From positions 3,247,001-3,311,000 of the forward strand of contig JARFJB010000379.1 in assembly GCA_036346205.1 (NCBI GenBank): 64,000 nt of DNA. Reading direction: 5' to 3'. The DNA is from Vesta saturnalis. Its lineage: Eukaryota > Arthropoda > Insecta > Coleoptera > Lampyridae. Below, piece after piece: positions 36,224 through 48,040 of this stretch (the first letter of the stretch is position 1; every line of letters starts with the position of its first letter). The position numbers and the translations under genes are program-made. The notes beneath the pieces were generated by a model. That model was not told the DNA's origin, did not search any database, and was given only the letters and a program-made list of their open reading frames with translations.

Positions 36224-37615
36224 CTATTGCACGTCGTCGACACAGTCATCATCGAGGTCTGAAATCTCATTCTCAGAACTGTCGCTAAAATTTACACTTA
36301 TTATGAGTTTATCCACGTTGTCTTGGAGGTCATCAGCAGCCCACATTTCTTTTGCCGTTTTTTCTCTGACGTGTGCAACGCAATTACTCCAATTTTGTGC
36401 AGTGACATGTCCAAATGCTTCATTTATCAATAAACGGACGTTCTCTGTCTTGAAATCGGAGTTCTTTGTTGCAATATAGTGCTTAATCTGATTCCACACC
36501 ATCTCGATCGGGTTAAGCTCACAATGGTATGGTGGTAAACGCAAAACAGTTACGTCGTATTTTGCAACTATTTCTTCAATTTTATACTTGTCGTATTGGT
36601 CTCTATATGCGTTGACAACTTCAAGCAGCTCAGATTTTAAATAGGAGTCGTCAAAGAAAATGTTTCTTTCGAGCAGCCAATCTTTAATTTGGGGTTTGTT
36701 CCATGAAGTAGTTGGAAAACTAAATTTACGCGAATGATACGAAGCGTTATCCATAACAACAACGTTTTTCCGTCCGTTTTTGGGTAAGGTAGGAATCAGC
36801 GGCTCTTCAAACCATTGCTCAAAATAGTCGGCGTTCATTTCGTCGTGATAATCGCCATCGTTTTTCTTTGCCAAGAAAACACGTGCGGCGCCAAATAAAA
36901 ATCCACCTTCATATCCTGCATGAAGAATAACGAAACGTGGACCTCTTTGTGTAGGTGCTTTGAGGCCTGTGGTTAAACCCTTTATAAAAGCATCTCTACG
37001 ATTTGTTATGGTATTATCACACCATGCATAGTTCACCGTTTGACCCACGTTGACCCAAGTCTCATCTAAGTAGGTAATGTTGCAATTTTCTTGGCGATAG
37101 TTTTTGATGGCTCTTAAATATCTGTGACTCCAATTAATGAAGTCGTTTCGCTCTAACATTATGCTTTTACGACCACGGTTCATATATTCAAAACCAATAT
37201 CTTTAATCAATCTACCTAGGGTACTTAGAGAGAACGATGGCGAATTCTTATTCCCTCGAATAACATTATATACATCTTTCAAAGTTGGAGGAATGTTTAA
37301 AAAAAAAAGTCATTGTGCACAATTCTTCTTAATAAGCTCTTAAAACCCTCATCGTGTGCATATTCGCGAGAATTTGACTGACTTACCCGCTTTTTTTCTT
37401 GCTGCAGGAGATTTTAATTCACCATTGTTTTGCTCTTCCTCTTTTTTGATGGTAAAAATTGTTTTTTCACTGACCCCACTCATTTTGGAAGCACGACTCA
37501 CCGCTGCAGTCAAACTCAATTTTTCATCATTTACTAAATGACAAATGATATTGGAAATTATAATTTTCGCACTCGCATGGAGCATTTGTCCGCGTTTGAA
37601 TTTCTTAAATTCCAT
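36224..37615 (-). pseudogene. IS630/Tc1-superfamily transposase with long D-E spacer
   Basis: A DDE transposase with N-terminal helix-turn-helix. The N-terminus (37349-37615) reads FKRGQMLHASAKIIISNI and LTAAVSRASKMSGVSEKTI. A frameshift near 37360 and a 10-T run at 37300-37309 that breaks frame separate it from the core. The 352-codon core is otherwise open: LDETWVN holds the first Asp, VVVMDNASYHS the second, and PPYHCELNPIEMVWNQIK the Glu. I count 81 residues between the second Asp and the Glu, far above the 34 of Tc1; the insert contains DWLLERNIFFDDSYLKSELL. The apparent start at 37282 is a TTG inside the frame, not a real start. The tail ends in an acidic stretch (ENEISDLDDDCVDDV). Confidence 0.85.
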
Positions 37616-37834
37616 GTTACCGGTAATAAGTCACAAACAAGACTGAAAATCAGTATTATATTTAGGGTTGTTTGTTTGCTTTTCAGTTACATTAAAATCT
37701 CATTAAGATATCTTCCCGCATAAGCTTGGTTTGAAATGACGTAAATGCATTGTAAGTAACTTTCTAATTAATACAATTGTTCAACGATATTTTGATCGTC
37801 TTGAAAATTCATATTTGAGAATTTTTAGTGATTT

Positions 37835-37945
37835 TTTCAACTAAAATTTTCCGATTTTTTCAAAAATAAGGGCAGTTTACTCTTACGTATCGTTCGCAAA
37901 AAATAAAAAAGTTTTTCATTTGTGTCCAACTTTTTGGCGGCACTG
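37835..37945 (-). repeat. Terminal inverted repeat, right end of the IS630-type element
   Basis: Read inward, the end is cagtgccgccaaaaagttgg, preceded by TA at 37946-37947 as expected for Tc1/mariner-group insertion. A matching left end was not found, so it may be lost or diverged. Confidence 0.6.
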
Positions 37946-37971
37946 TATAATAACTTCAGAGCCGACCCTGT

Positions 37972-38068
37972 CACAGCCATCGGACAACCGGCAACACGGT
38001 GTGCCGGCCTCCCATTACAAATACATTGCCTATACCCCGCCACGCTGCATTCTCGGTGAGACTCGCAC
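37972..38068 (-). repeat. Right inverted flank of the IS630-type element
   Basis: GC-rich inverted counterpart of 35915-35995, sharing gagaatgcagcgtgg, cggcacaccgtgttgcc and gttgtccgatggctg. It lies just outside the TA-flanked right end. Confidence 0.55.
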
Positions 38069-38084
38069 TATAGATGCTACTTAA

Positions 38085-40550
38085 CTCGTTGAGCGACAAG
38101 TATACCAGAAATGATTTTGTCCTGTGGCCCACATGTATTTTCTACTTAAAACGGAGAATAAGTATTATCCACGATGGATGTTATGTAATTTTTGAATTGT
38201 TTACGTGTTTAGTTGCTGAGTAATTAACGTGCATCTTATTAGATGCAGTGGTCTCCCAGTCAAAACGTTGCAGGTTGGCTCACGTGCATCTTTAGGTATA
38301 CATGTATGCGACTGCGCAAACTTTTATAGACTTGCACATTTTGCTAATTATATTTACACTATATTATTCATGCGACTGATGTAGTAGTGTCTAGACGTGA
38401 TAAGTGAGTGTTACCATAGCCAGTTACAAATCCGAATAAAGACAGTTAGAAAAGGTAATGCAGAAAATGCTGTCTGACGAAGAAGACGATCCATTTGCAA
38501 ACGCAGATTCTTCATCAGACGAATACGTTCCAGAAGAAGCAGATGCAAGTTCCGACGAAAATGAGGATATTCCGCAAGCTAAACGTAGTAAAGGTATAAA
38601 TTATCCAGTTATTTAGTGAGTTGCTTTAGAATAAATAATTTTAGGTAGTAAATGAGGTAAAGGAAATCCTAACATTAGAACACCTACTTTATTATCCGAC
38701 CTGTCAAAACCCTCAACTTCAAAAGCAAAACTTTCATATACTGATAATTTAGAAACTTTTTCATTTGTTTGATGAAAATTCCAGTGATGAAAAAAATCTT
38801 GTAGATGTCCCATCTACATTCAGCAACATTGATCGTGCAATCGACGACGTCATTACTAATATATTAGATGAAAGTTCAGATGAACAAACAGTTACTGATA
38901 ATGTAAAATGGGGACCAGTAGACAGTAGACCCAACAAACTTAAAAAGCTTCAGTTTACTGAAGATAACGCTGGAATAAACATGGACGTTATCAAGAATCA
39001 GAATCCCGTAACTCCATATGACTTTTAAAATTATTCATCACAGATGAATTAATTTCTCATATAGTAGACGAAACTAACAGATATGCATCACAATGCTCGA
39101 GAAAGGATAAGTCGTGATGTTCTCGATCAATAAAATGGAAGGATGCCCATGCAGAAGAATTAGAAAAATTCATTGGAATAATTTTTTGGATAGGTTTATG
39201 TAGATTTCCAGAAATTCGTGACTACTGGCCACGAAGAACTCCCGTATATAGAAATGAAATTTCAAAAATAATATGTAGAAATAGTTTCTAAATTTTAATG
39301 ACGATGTTTCATTTAAATGATAACGAAGCACCTTCTACTAGTCGTCTTCACAAAATAAGTCCTCTAATAGAACAACTCAGGCAAAGGTTCAAATTGTTAA
39401 TGACGCCTAGCGATGAAGTGTGTATTGACGAAACATTAGTGCCTTTTCGTGAGAGGCTAATTTTCCCGGCAGTACATCCAAAAGTTTGGAATAAAGTTAT
39501 TCAAACTTTGTCTTAGTTGCGGATACACGTATGATCTTAAGGTATATTGAGGGAAAGAAACAGATAATAGCAACATATCTGCACCTACCAAAGTAATCCT
39601 GACTCTTATGAACGATTGTTTCGATAGTGGAAGAACATTATGCACCGATAATTACTACACTAGTGTAGCACTAGCACAGGAATTGACAAACAATAGTACA
39701 CATTTGGTTAGAACGTTGAGGAAAAACCGCAAGAATAATCCTAAAGATGTGATTACTGCAAAATTGAAAACTGAGCAGCATATTCGCAGGGAAAGTAACA
39801 CAGGATGTGCAGTAACTAAGTGGAAAGACAAAAGAGATGGTTTAATTCTCGATGAAGATTCCACTGTTACTATAAAAAGACGCGGAGTTGAAGTAGAAAA
39901 ACCTGCAGCTTACTCTCCAAGTCTGAGGAAAGGAGTAAAGTGGTATAGAAAACTTGTCATAGAGGTCCTAAAGGGACAGCTGTTGTCAATGCATACATTG
40001 TATTTCAGAAAATCACTGAAAATAAAATGCCAATCACTAGATTCAAAGAACAAGTAGCAGAAGAATTGCTCAAACTGAAAGACAATGCGCCCTAATATCC
40101 TGTACCGACTATCCAATTGAAGCATTCCTTCGAATTGACAAAGAAAAAGAGTGTCTGTACAACTTGCTACCAAAAATTGAAAAATGAAAAAGGCAGAGTA
40201 TACGCTCAAAAAAGACGGCACAAACACATTATAAATGCTCTGCATGTATTGCTTATATGTCTATCACCTGTTTTTGAAGTGCACACTTGCACAAACTATA
40301 TTCTGTTTATTTCTAAAATAAATAAAATATTATACTATGTATTTCTAACTTTATTGTTTGTGGTTTAGAGCATTACGTTATTTTATAGTTTAAATGTATG
40401 TGTATTTTGGTTAAATAAAGTGTTTTTGTATCATTTCACATGTGGTGAGAGTATCGTAAATTATTTCTACCATAAGAAAAAATTCCATGGACAATTGCTT
40501 TTCTAGCACAGCAGACCAGTGCTTCCAACCTGCAGGTGGCGCTCAACGTG
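38085..40550 (+). mobile_element. piggyBac-like element, 2.47 kb
   Basis: TTAA is present at both borders (38081-38084 and 40551-40554), the signature target of piggyBac. The termini are inverted repeats: left ctcgttgagcgac, right (inverted) cacgttgagcgcc. A degenerate piggyBac transposase fills the interior on the plus strand. Confidence 0.9.
38458..40370 (+). pseudogene. piggyBac transposase (PGBD-like), broken
   Basis: The start at 38458 gives an acidic N-terminus (MLSDEEDDPFANADSSSDEY), as in many piggyBac proteins. A possible intron (GTATAA to TTTTAG, about 38594-38643) separates it from further acidic sequence at 38765-39028. The core then reads DAHAEELEKFIGIIFWIG, FHLNDNEAPSTSRLHKISPL and EVCIDETLVPFRERL with the first catalytic Asp. 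Next is TLCTDNYYTSVALAQEL with the second, and TKWKDKRDGLIL with the third, so all three Asp survive. A Cys-rich tail (SVCTTCYQKLKNE, then KCSACIAYMSITC in another frame) matches the C-terminal zinc-binding domain. Several stops and frameshifts make it inactive. Confidence 0.88.
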
Positions 40551-40740
40551 TTAAATTAAAACAAACGAAATAATTTTCATTGTTTGAAGCCTGATGAAGT
40601 GGCAAAACTTCAGTCGTTCTTGAAGATCAATAGATAAAATCTCCTGAACAGTTTGCAGATGAATTGAATCTAGAAATTGCTCTTTTAAAACTCTATTAAC
40701 AGCATCTTTTGAAACGCCACATTCAAGTCCCATACGTCAA
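40551..40740 (-). pseudogene. Tc1/mariner-group transposase N-terminal fragment
   Basis: The minus strand reads CGVSKDAVNRVLKEQFLDSI and HLQTVQEILSIDLQERLKFC. This pattern (TVxRVLxEQxxxPYHxQxVQxLxxxDxxxRxxFCxW) is found just before the catalytic domain in a group of insect Tc1/mariner transposases. Nothing downstream on this strand continues it; the piggyBac TTAA lies at its edge, so the piggyBac insertion may have cut it. Confidence 0.6.
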
Positions 40741-41129
40741 GTGCTTAATTTTGGGTCTTCAGCGATTCCATTTCTGCCGTTCGTACATCGCGTTCACGTT
40801 CTCTTTCTAAATTTCTTTATACAAAACTACCATTTTAGCGAAGACCTCCATCAGTGTTTGCGAAAGTTTAATGGTTTGGGACCCGACGATTTGGAAATTT
40901 TTCCCTATAAATTCTCATGCCCTCACAAAAACAGTACACCAGCAGCATATCAACCTATTTCAGTCTAAGAGTAATCCATATTTTCGAGGAATTGGTTTAT
41001 TGACAATGATGTGTTTGCCTGACACTTAAGGTGAACGATTGTATTCAACGGTTACTAGGAATTTTGTACTATTTCCGACAAAAACACGTCTGTCGAGCTA
41101 GCCCCCCCCCCCCATAAAAAACAAATACA

Positions 41130-41630
41130 TGAAAATTACGAGCTATTTATGAGCTTTTATATACCGCAAATTAAAAATTTTTAGCTCATCATACTAGGTA
41201 GGAATGTAATAATTTAAGTGGGCTGAGTCGACGTCGACCTTACAAATAAAAATATTGAATCGTTCTTCGCGACAGAATTAGAAGCTATTTATGAGCTTTT
41301 AAAATAATATAGTTTTGATTTTTGAGCTCATCGTTTTAACCCCAAAACAACCCTTTAAATAGTTTAACTCAAGCGAGAACTACACTAACATTGAAAACGT
41401 ATCTCTATTGCAGGTAAATATTGTTTATTGATGTAAGAGCTCTCCAAATACGTATTTTGATTTTTGACCTGCAACCCTTTACGGTCGGTACCCCCGTTTC
41501 TCCGGCACAGGAGAGAACTATGCTTAAAAATGAAAAAAATTAACTATTTTGTAGGTAATTATTGTTTATTGATTTATGAGCTATCGAGATAATTGATTAT
41601 TGAGCTGCAACCCTTTTACGGTCAAACCAT
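41130..41630. repeat. Degenerate tandem repeat, about 140-bp units
   Basis: Four related stretches recur at about 130-142-bp spacing: gagctatttatgagctttta near 41139, agctatttatgagctttta near 41284, then gtaaatattgtttattgatg near 41414 and gtaattattgtttattgatt near 41556. The last two units both end in a gctgcaaccc or cctgcaaccc phrase followed by acggtc. A poly-C run precedes the array at 41101-41114. It resembles a decayed minisatellite or internal repeats of a lost element. Confidence 0.6.
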
Positions 41631-41634
41631 GTCT

Positions 41635-42113
41635 TGTGTGTCCAGCACTCAAGAGAGAGATGGGTCACAAAAACCACATCTTTTCAAAGAGCATATCAGA
41701 CACAGTGCAAAAGTTAATGTTTGCGGTGGGCTAATACATAACATGGTTATCGGATTTATGTTTTTTGAAAACACAGTGAATAACAATTATAAGGATATGC
41801 CGGAACAGGGTTTTTTCGACAGATTGTGTACTTACATCCAAATATCTTTCTCCTTCATTGGAATTTAGAGGTTCGCCTAGTGTTAAGTTACTAATCGTTG
41901 GATCTAGAGAGGAGGTTCAATTTTATTAATCGACTAGTTAATCGGACACACCCCTTTCTCTTTACGGCGGTATATAAACGACAAAGTGTACACATTCAGA
42001 GTGCCATATATGAATATATTAAGGCACATAATTCAGGCTGCTTTTGGAACGATCACAGAGGACATCCTTCGATATCGTGTTATAATAGAATTGCTAATGT
42101 AATCACTTTATAA
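41635..42113 (+). pseudogene. Tc1/mariner-group transposase C-terminal fragment
   Basis: The reading KPHLFKEHIRHSAKVNVCGG, then NMVIGFMFFENTVNN corresponds to the stretch between first and second Asp (NVWxGIxxxxxxGPxFFExxxxxxxY). Further on, another frame gives KVYTFRVPYMNILRHIIQAA and FGTITEDILRYRV, equivalent to the part after SPDLTPLDFFLWG. That motif itself is decayed to IGHTPFSLRRYIND. It may be the same family as 40551-40740 but lies on the opposite strand. Confidence 0.55.
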
Positions 42114-43734
42114 TATGTCATACATATGTACATCAACAGTGTTGTCAACGCTCAAAATTGTATACCTAAATACCAATGGTTAATTTAATGAACAAGTGAA
42201 AATTAAACAATGTGAATCCTTGTAAAGTTTGTAAACAGTTGAAGTAAGTGATGCTCAAGGAATCTGTTAAACACAAATTTCTGCTCCATTTCTCTAATAA
42301 AACACCAGTATAAACGTACCAAATGCCTTGTAAACATTTAAACTATTAAGGATATATTTGAATGCAAGACGAAAATAAGATCAACATATGCTAACATACA
42401 ATATGTACCCGACGTATAATAAAATGCGCCTTGATTACTGAAAATCTTGTATGTCCAGCCATCCTTAAATTAATCTAGAATTCCAAACATTTTGTAGTGG
42501 TCTGCTTTAACAATCTTATAATCCAAGTGAAAATTATAAATGTAGTATATCCAGTTTTACATACTTTCAATACTAATTACCACAATAATGACACTTTAGG
42601 TATTAATTTTTATTACATTTTATAACTAATAATCCAAATCAGTATGTATATCAATAATTGTTGAAAACAATTTTGTATTCATTTCATGGTTTGTAATGCT
42701 CTGTAGTTCAATTATTTCTTTAAAACTGAACATTTCAAAAATCAAAGGGTGAGAAATAAATTATCAATGCTTTAAATAATTAAGAGTAATTACATTTTTC
42801 TTGTTGAAATATACACCTAGTATGTTTGATTCAATTAATGAAATTTATTTATATTATACAGAAATATCTCGTTCAGTTTAATATACATTTTGAGAAGTGT
42901 AAAATTAATTTTCCTTTTGCATGTTTGAAATTTATTTTTAACGTTTTCGGAATTAAGAGGAGTCGCTACCTAGCCTTCGTCTCAAATTTAAGAATTCTAA
43001 GCAGCTGTCAAATTTGTGTGAAGTATTCTGGTCAAGTCGTAAATTAATAATTTGTGATCCCTTTTATTACCCAAGTAGTTAAACAGAATATCTGGCCTAC
43101 AAATAATTCTTTGATATTTGAATGATTCTAAATTGCTCTGCAGTCTATGATAAAAAATAAGGGTTAATTAAAAGGGTTTAATAAAACAATTAAATAAGTC
43201 AAGTTTAATTTTAATCTAAAATTGAAATAATCCTATAACAATTTTTTATAATACTATCTACAATAATATGTATAATAAAAGCGTTATACAGGATAAAAAA
43301 AGTTGGTACTTCTATACACAGTGTTTAAAACTAGTTGAGACTAAATTCTTGGAATATTGTATTTATAGTCGATTTTGTTCTCTATTTTATATTGTATCAA
43401 TGGCGATCGACGAATTGTAAGAAAATTTTGTGTTACAATATCAAATGTCACAAATAGTTCTGAACGTATAAGTACAATAGTTATAATAGTATAATTATCA
43501 AATTATTAGGTACATTGAGTGTCCAAGAAATGTTGCACCACTTTTATTTGTTGCACATTATTGTAATTCAGGTACAAGATGAGGAAAAAGTGGAAAGTGG
43601 ATTATTACATACCCATGTGGTAATAATAAAAATTCGCGTCCTAAAAGATGAAAAATAAGTAATATGAAGCACCTGCCCTGCAACCAAAATTTTGTTTTCA
43701 AAGCATCCCCTAATCATAAATTCTTTTTCACCAA
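42114..43734. other. Intergenic, nothing recognised
   Basis: AT-rich sequence without a supported feature. The open frame at 42826-43047 has no motif. Confidence 0.5.
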
Positions 43735-43870
43735 AATAGTATATTATGTTATTAAGAGTAAAAGTGATTATGTGGGGAAGCTGAATGTTTATTTTGCCGA
43801 ACGAAGTGAGGCAAATAATTCAGCTGAGCCACATAAACTTACTTTTACTCCGAATAACATATACGATTTT
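43735..43870. mobile_element. Hairpin MITE, about 135 bp
   Basis: The two arms of about 60 bp are reverse complements around an 11-base loop (gaacgaagtga). Left arm pieces are agtaaaagtgattatgtgg, agctgaatg and ttattttgcc; right arm pieces are ggcaaataattcagct, gccacataa and cttacttttact. It is non-coding; the open frame across it has no motif. Confidence 0.75.
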
Positions 43871-44016
43871 ATCCGCAACCGTAATCAGACAAATTAAAAA
43901 TAATTAGGAACGATTGAAATGAAAGAATAAAACTAAGTAGCCGGTAAAGGTAAAAAAACCAGGGCGTTTTACAAGTAATGAAACCATAACTTCGCTCCTT
44001 TTACTCCATGTCCTTA

Positions 44017-46606
44017 TTATTCCAGACTCTTCATTGTCACATCTCTGAGGGGCATATTTCTAGAAGCTCTGGGATCAATTATTTCTGGGAGTAAACATTT
44101 CTTATAAAAATGCTCCAACTTGGGTTCCATAGTTGCCCAAAATTCTCGATCTCTTTTTATTTTCTCAACTTTGAATTTATTTTTTCCTGTCCATACACAT
44201 AACAGGCACACTTCTTTGTTTGCTATTTCCAATTGACCTTGAATTTGGTAATACCAGTCATGGCTTTTATTAATTTTTAAAACACCATCATTTTGTTTCC
44301 AAAAAGTTATAACTTTTTTTTCAATAGCTTCGTCAGGTGAATATTTTTGTTTAAATGCCGTATATGGGCATTTTATTTCCACTAGAGAATTGTTTTCTTC
44401 TATTATTCCATCTGGTGAAGCCCTAGAAAGAATAATTTTTGTGAATAAAAGGCCACATTCGACAATCTTTTGATTAATTTTAGTTTCCAATTCCATTTTG
44501 CTTCCACTTCATGAAGTTTCCCATGGTTCAACGATGGAATCTTGGATAACACATAGGATCTATATAGCATTGATTTGACAGTTCCTGCAGTGTTTGTTGT
44601 TTGCCTTAGCTTGCAGACTTTCCCAAAATTTGAAGCAGTTAGCAACTTCCGCCGTTGTTCCATCCACTCTCCATCTTGGCATTGGTTTATGGTTCTTCTT
44701 TCCAGGTCATGTATTTCGGCCTCAGTTTTCTTTAATTTTGTGAAAAATTCTCTTTTCTCTTCCATGTATATGTCCTGTAGCATATCAGTTTGTTGTGAAT
44801 TTTCGCCATAACATCCATCAGCTCCGCTAGCTGGAATCTGCCTTTTGAAATTTAGACGAAAATGTTTTCTTAATTGTCGCTGACGACATACTTTTCTTTT
44901 TCGCTTGGTTTCAATATTTTTAATAATACCGTGTACATTTTTTCTGTATGTACTATGTGCCATTTTTGTATTGTGTGAGACTACCGCTGCCGCACATCTT
45001 GCTTGGTAGGAGTTTCCTAAAGCATAATTTATGCGTTTTCCACCGACAAATTTTGCAATTATTGAATGGTACTGCTCAACTATGTTGCTGTTTACATTCA
45101 TTAGCAAACTCCTGGAGTGATTGGCAGTGTACCTAGTAATAAAAGTTATCCTTTCTAAGAATGCCGAAGATATTTCACTAATCCAGTTTCTTTCTACGGG
45201 ACGTTGGCAAAAATAACTGGCACAATTTTGATGTTGTCCGAGAACATGGTAAATACCATTTAAAATATCACCTCGTAAACGTTTTGCTGATTCATTTTTA
45301 TTAGGATTTAGCTTATGATGTTTTACTGCTTTTAATATTCCGGTTCTTAGGCGAAATATGTTTTGTTCTAATAATTTTCTATCTCGTATGGTAAAAGACC
45401 TGTCAGCAACTAGCCCTTTCAGTTTTTTACAAAAATTTCTCAGAAGATGGTTTGTGCACTCTATTTTTTCTATCGAGATGTTGTTATATGGTCGTGCTTC
45501 GATTATTTTTTTGTATGTATTGCTATCCCCATCCCCAATTAAAATATTGTATTTTATTCCATACATTTCAATACTTGATTGAAATCCTTGTAGGATTATA
45601 TCCGATTCCATAGTTGTGGAACTTCCTCGTGATTTTTTGAACAAGCGTGTGGCTCTACCTGTTCCCTTTTATTGCGTGAACAAACAACACAATATTTGTT
45701 TCGAACACCTACAAATAATATTTTGCCTGTATGTTGCCCCACTATGGCTGCAGCTCCAGAAAGAGCATTATAGTTAGTACCATATGACCTCTTAGACCAG
45801 CAGCCATCAACCACCACAGGAACAAGAGGATATCCTTTTCATCAAGAGACTTTATTTCTCTTGCATGATCAGCTTCTTCTTGAGCAGCTTTTTCATTGCA
45901 TCAATTGCAGTATTTTGCCAACGAGTAGCAACAAGTTGGTGGTATTTTGATAAGTTTTGGATGTCATGCAGGAATATTTATACACGCCATAAACTCTTCT
46001 AGATTATAATATCCACCTCCAATTCCTAATATAGCAGAAACAGCTGCTTCATTTATGCTAATCTCTGGTATGTGGTCAGTCGAATTGCAAAAAATGTTCT
46101 ATTGCACATTGAACATTTAAAAAAATTGAAATCAACCCATTCCTAATTTCTTTAATTAAAACTAGATTATCGAAAGTGCATTCATATATTTTGCTGTGAT
46201 TGCATATTTCTTTCAGTTGCTTTAAGAAATAAAGAATGTTTATAATTCTGTTTCCTTCAAATGCAATTTCTGAAAGAAAAGTCGATTTTAATTCCTTTCT
46301 TTGATGACATGTCTTACCCTAAACATACCTCTTTTGGACGTAGTCAATCTTTCATTGATTCTTGAATTCGTTCATGACGAGAAAGAGAAAAGTGGACACT
46401 CTCGGTGTGTGAAGTTTTTCAGGAAGAATTTCAGAATTTTCTGTCGAAGTATTGTCAGGAGGCAAATCATGAGTGTCAGGATTACATGAGATTATCTGAG
46501 AATCTATTTTCGCTTGCTGCTCTCCAATTAATTAAACTTGCAACATTTCCTTTCATGCGTTTCCTGCGTGTCACCTCCTAATTATTTTCCCATTAGACTT
46601 GGCCAT
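44017..46606 (-). pseudogene. Mutator-like transposase fused to YqaJ-type nuclease
   Basis: A long minus-strand gene, broken by at least four frameshifts and several stops. From a Met at 46606 the N-terminal part reads DNTSTENSEILPEKLHTP, then EIAFEGNRIINILYF, then GIGGGYYNLEEFMACINIPA. The Mutator-like domain follows with VVVDGCWSKRSYGTNYNALS, VGVRNKYCVVC, GSSTTMESDIILQGF, ILIGDGDSNTYKKI and IEKIECTNHLLRNFC. At the C-terminus (44017-44640) a lambda-exonuclease-type YqaJ domain has WMEQRRKLLTASNFGKVC, SPDGII, LVEIKCP and YYQIQGQLEI, that is the D, E-x-K and Q catalytic pattern. This domain pair is known in a widespread arthropod family of uncertain function. Whether it is a transposon or a captured host gene cannot be decided here, as no TIRs were found. 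Confidence 0.82.
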
Positions 46607-47687
46607 ACCAATTTTCTTGAAAAGGAAAAATATATAATTAAACTACCTGTTAATTTAATACATTATTTATTAACCAGTAAATAAAAATAATTTGTAGCCG
46701 TAATTTCTCGGCGACTATACACCAAAAAGTACTTCAAGGGTGCACTAACACTAAACTAACTAAAACTACAGGTACTATAAATACTAATAATAATTAAAAC
46801 ACTTATTTTAAAATCGAAAGTCAAAGCATATCACAGTTCAATCGGATAGGTAAGGCATAAAAGACCGAAAGCAAGTGAATCTGAATAATATCAAACAAGA
46901 GTATCCTGAAATTTCTACAAAATTAGCATGTAAGGATGAGAACGAAATCATCAAGATATAATTGAGGAAATAGCAGGATCATAAAACAATTTAGAGGGTT
47001 CGCTTTTACAATAGTCGGTGCTACTTGCTATACAGATCATAAATCAACCGCTGCAGAAATATTTTCGCGTATCAATTTTCCTGCCACTGTATTATTGTTA
47101 TTAATAAAAAATTTAAAACGAATTTTGAATAATCGAAGTAGAACAATAAATCTACATTTCCTACAAACACAAAAATCGCTAAACCTTGCCATATATTGAA
47201 CCGTAAATACCAGATTTTTCGTAAATTTATTTATTTTTTATATAATTAACAACAATGTTATTAAATTTTCACTAGTAGAGATTGTTCAGAAAAAATCCTC
47301 TTTCATGTAATATTAATTTCTCAAATATTTCTTCAGTAGATTTGTAGTAATATTGGCAGAGAAATGCATTGAAAGCTCCATAAGCGCACTGGGTAGCGAC
47401 TCCTCTTAAATTTTAATACAGATGGTGTTGATTTTGAGTTCGAAATATTTTACATAATAAAAATCAATATCATTTTCCTAAGCTGGTTCTTAATTTTGGA
47501 AGGTTCAGTATACGAAAGCTACTGAAAATAAACGAAACAGGAATGTCAAAAAAATGACACTGAATTCGTTATAATTATAAGAATCTGTTGTTAATCACGA
47601 ATTCTAATACTTCCTAAGACAAAAATAGTATATTATAATGTAGATCATTATTGCAGTCAAGGCGATAGGCGAACGCAAAATACAAAT
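46607..47687. other. Intergenic, nothing recognised
   Basis: AT-rich sequence upstream of the Mutator-YqaJ pseudogene. No promoter or TIR could be supported. Confidence 0.45.
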
Positions 47688-47938
47688 TTATCTTCAAGCC
47701 TCAAATAAGTCTCCTTCGGAGTGATGACTGATGACAAGAGTGCATCATTCTGATAGATTGTTTCTATCTGAAATTTTCTATGAAAATCACGTTGTCCTAG
47801 CCCCATTATTGGTTTCAACTTCAGTCTCATTATTAGGTTGAAATGGATAATGGCGCCGAATAATACACAAATAGAAAGCAACTTAAACTATCGAAATTGA
47901 TAGTAATAATGACTAGTTTATTAGCCTCTTGAAGATAA
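47688..47938. mobile_element. MITE, copy 1 of a twin pair
   Basis: About 250 bp bounded by ttatcttcaagcctcaaata on the left and tattagcctcttgaagataa on the right, which are inverted repeats. Internal blocks (aagtctccttcggag, attttctatgaaaatcac, ttgtcctagccccattatt) are shared with the second copy. Confidence 0.75.
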
Positions 47939-48040
47939 TAGTAGATTATTATGTAAGACGTGTAAGTTGATCATTATATCGGAGACTGCAAAATTAAGCG
48001 AAATATTGAACAATTTACACGTCGAACGCAATATACTGTT

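Noticed and set aside
37837..38043. Cys-containing minus-strand open frame (RQCICNGRPAHRVAGCP)
   Set aside because: It covers the TIR and the inverted flank of the IS630-type element, and the paired left flank does not keep the frame.
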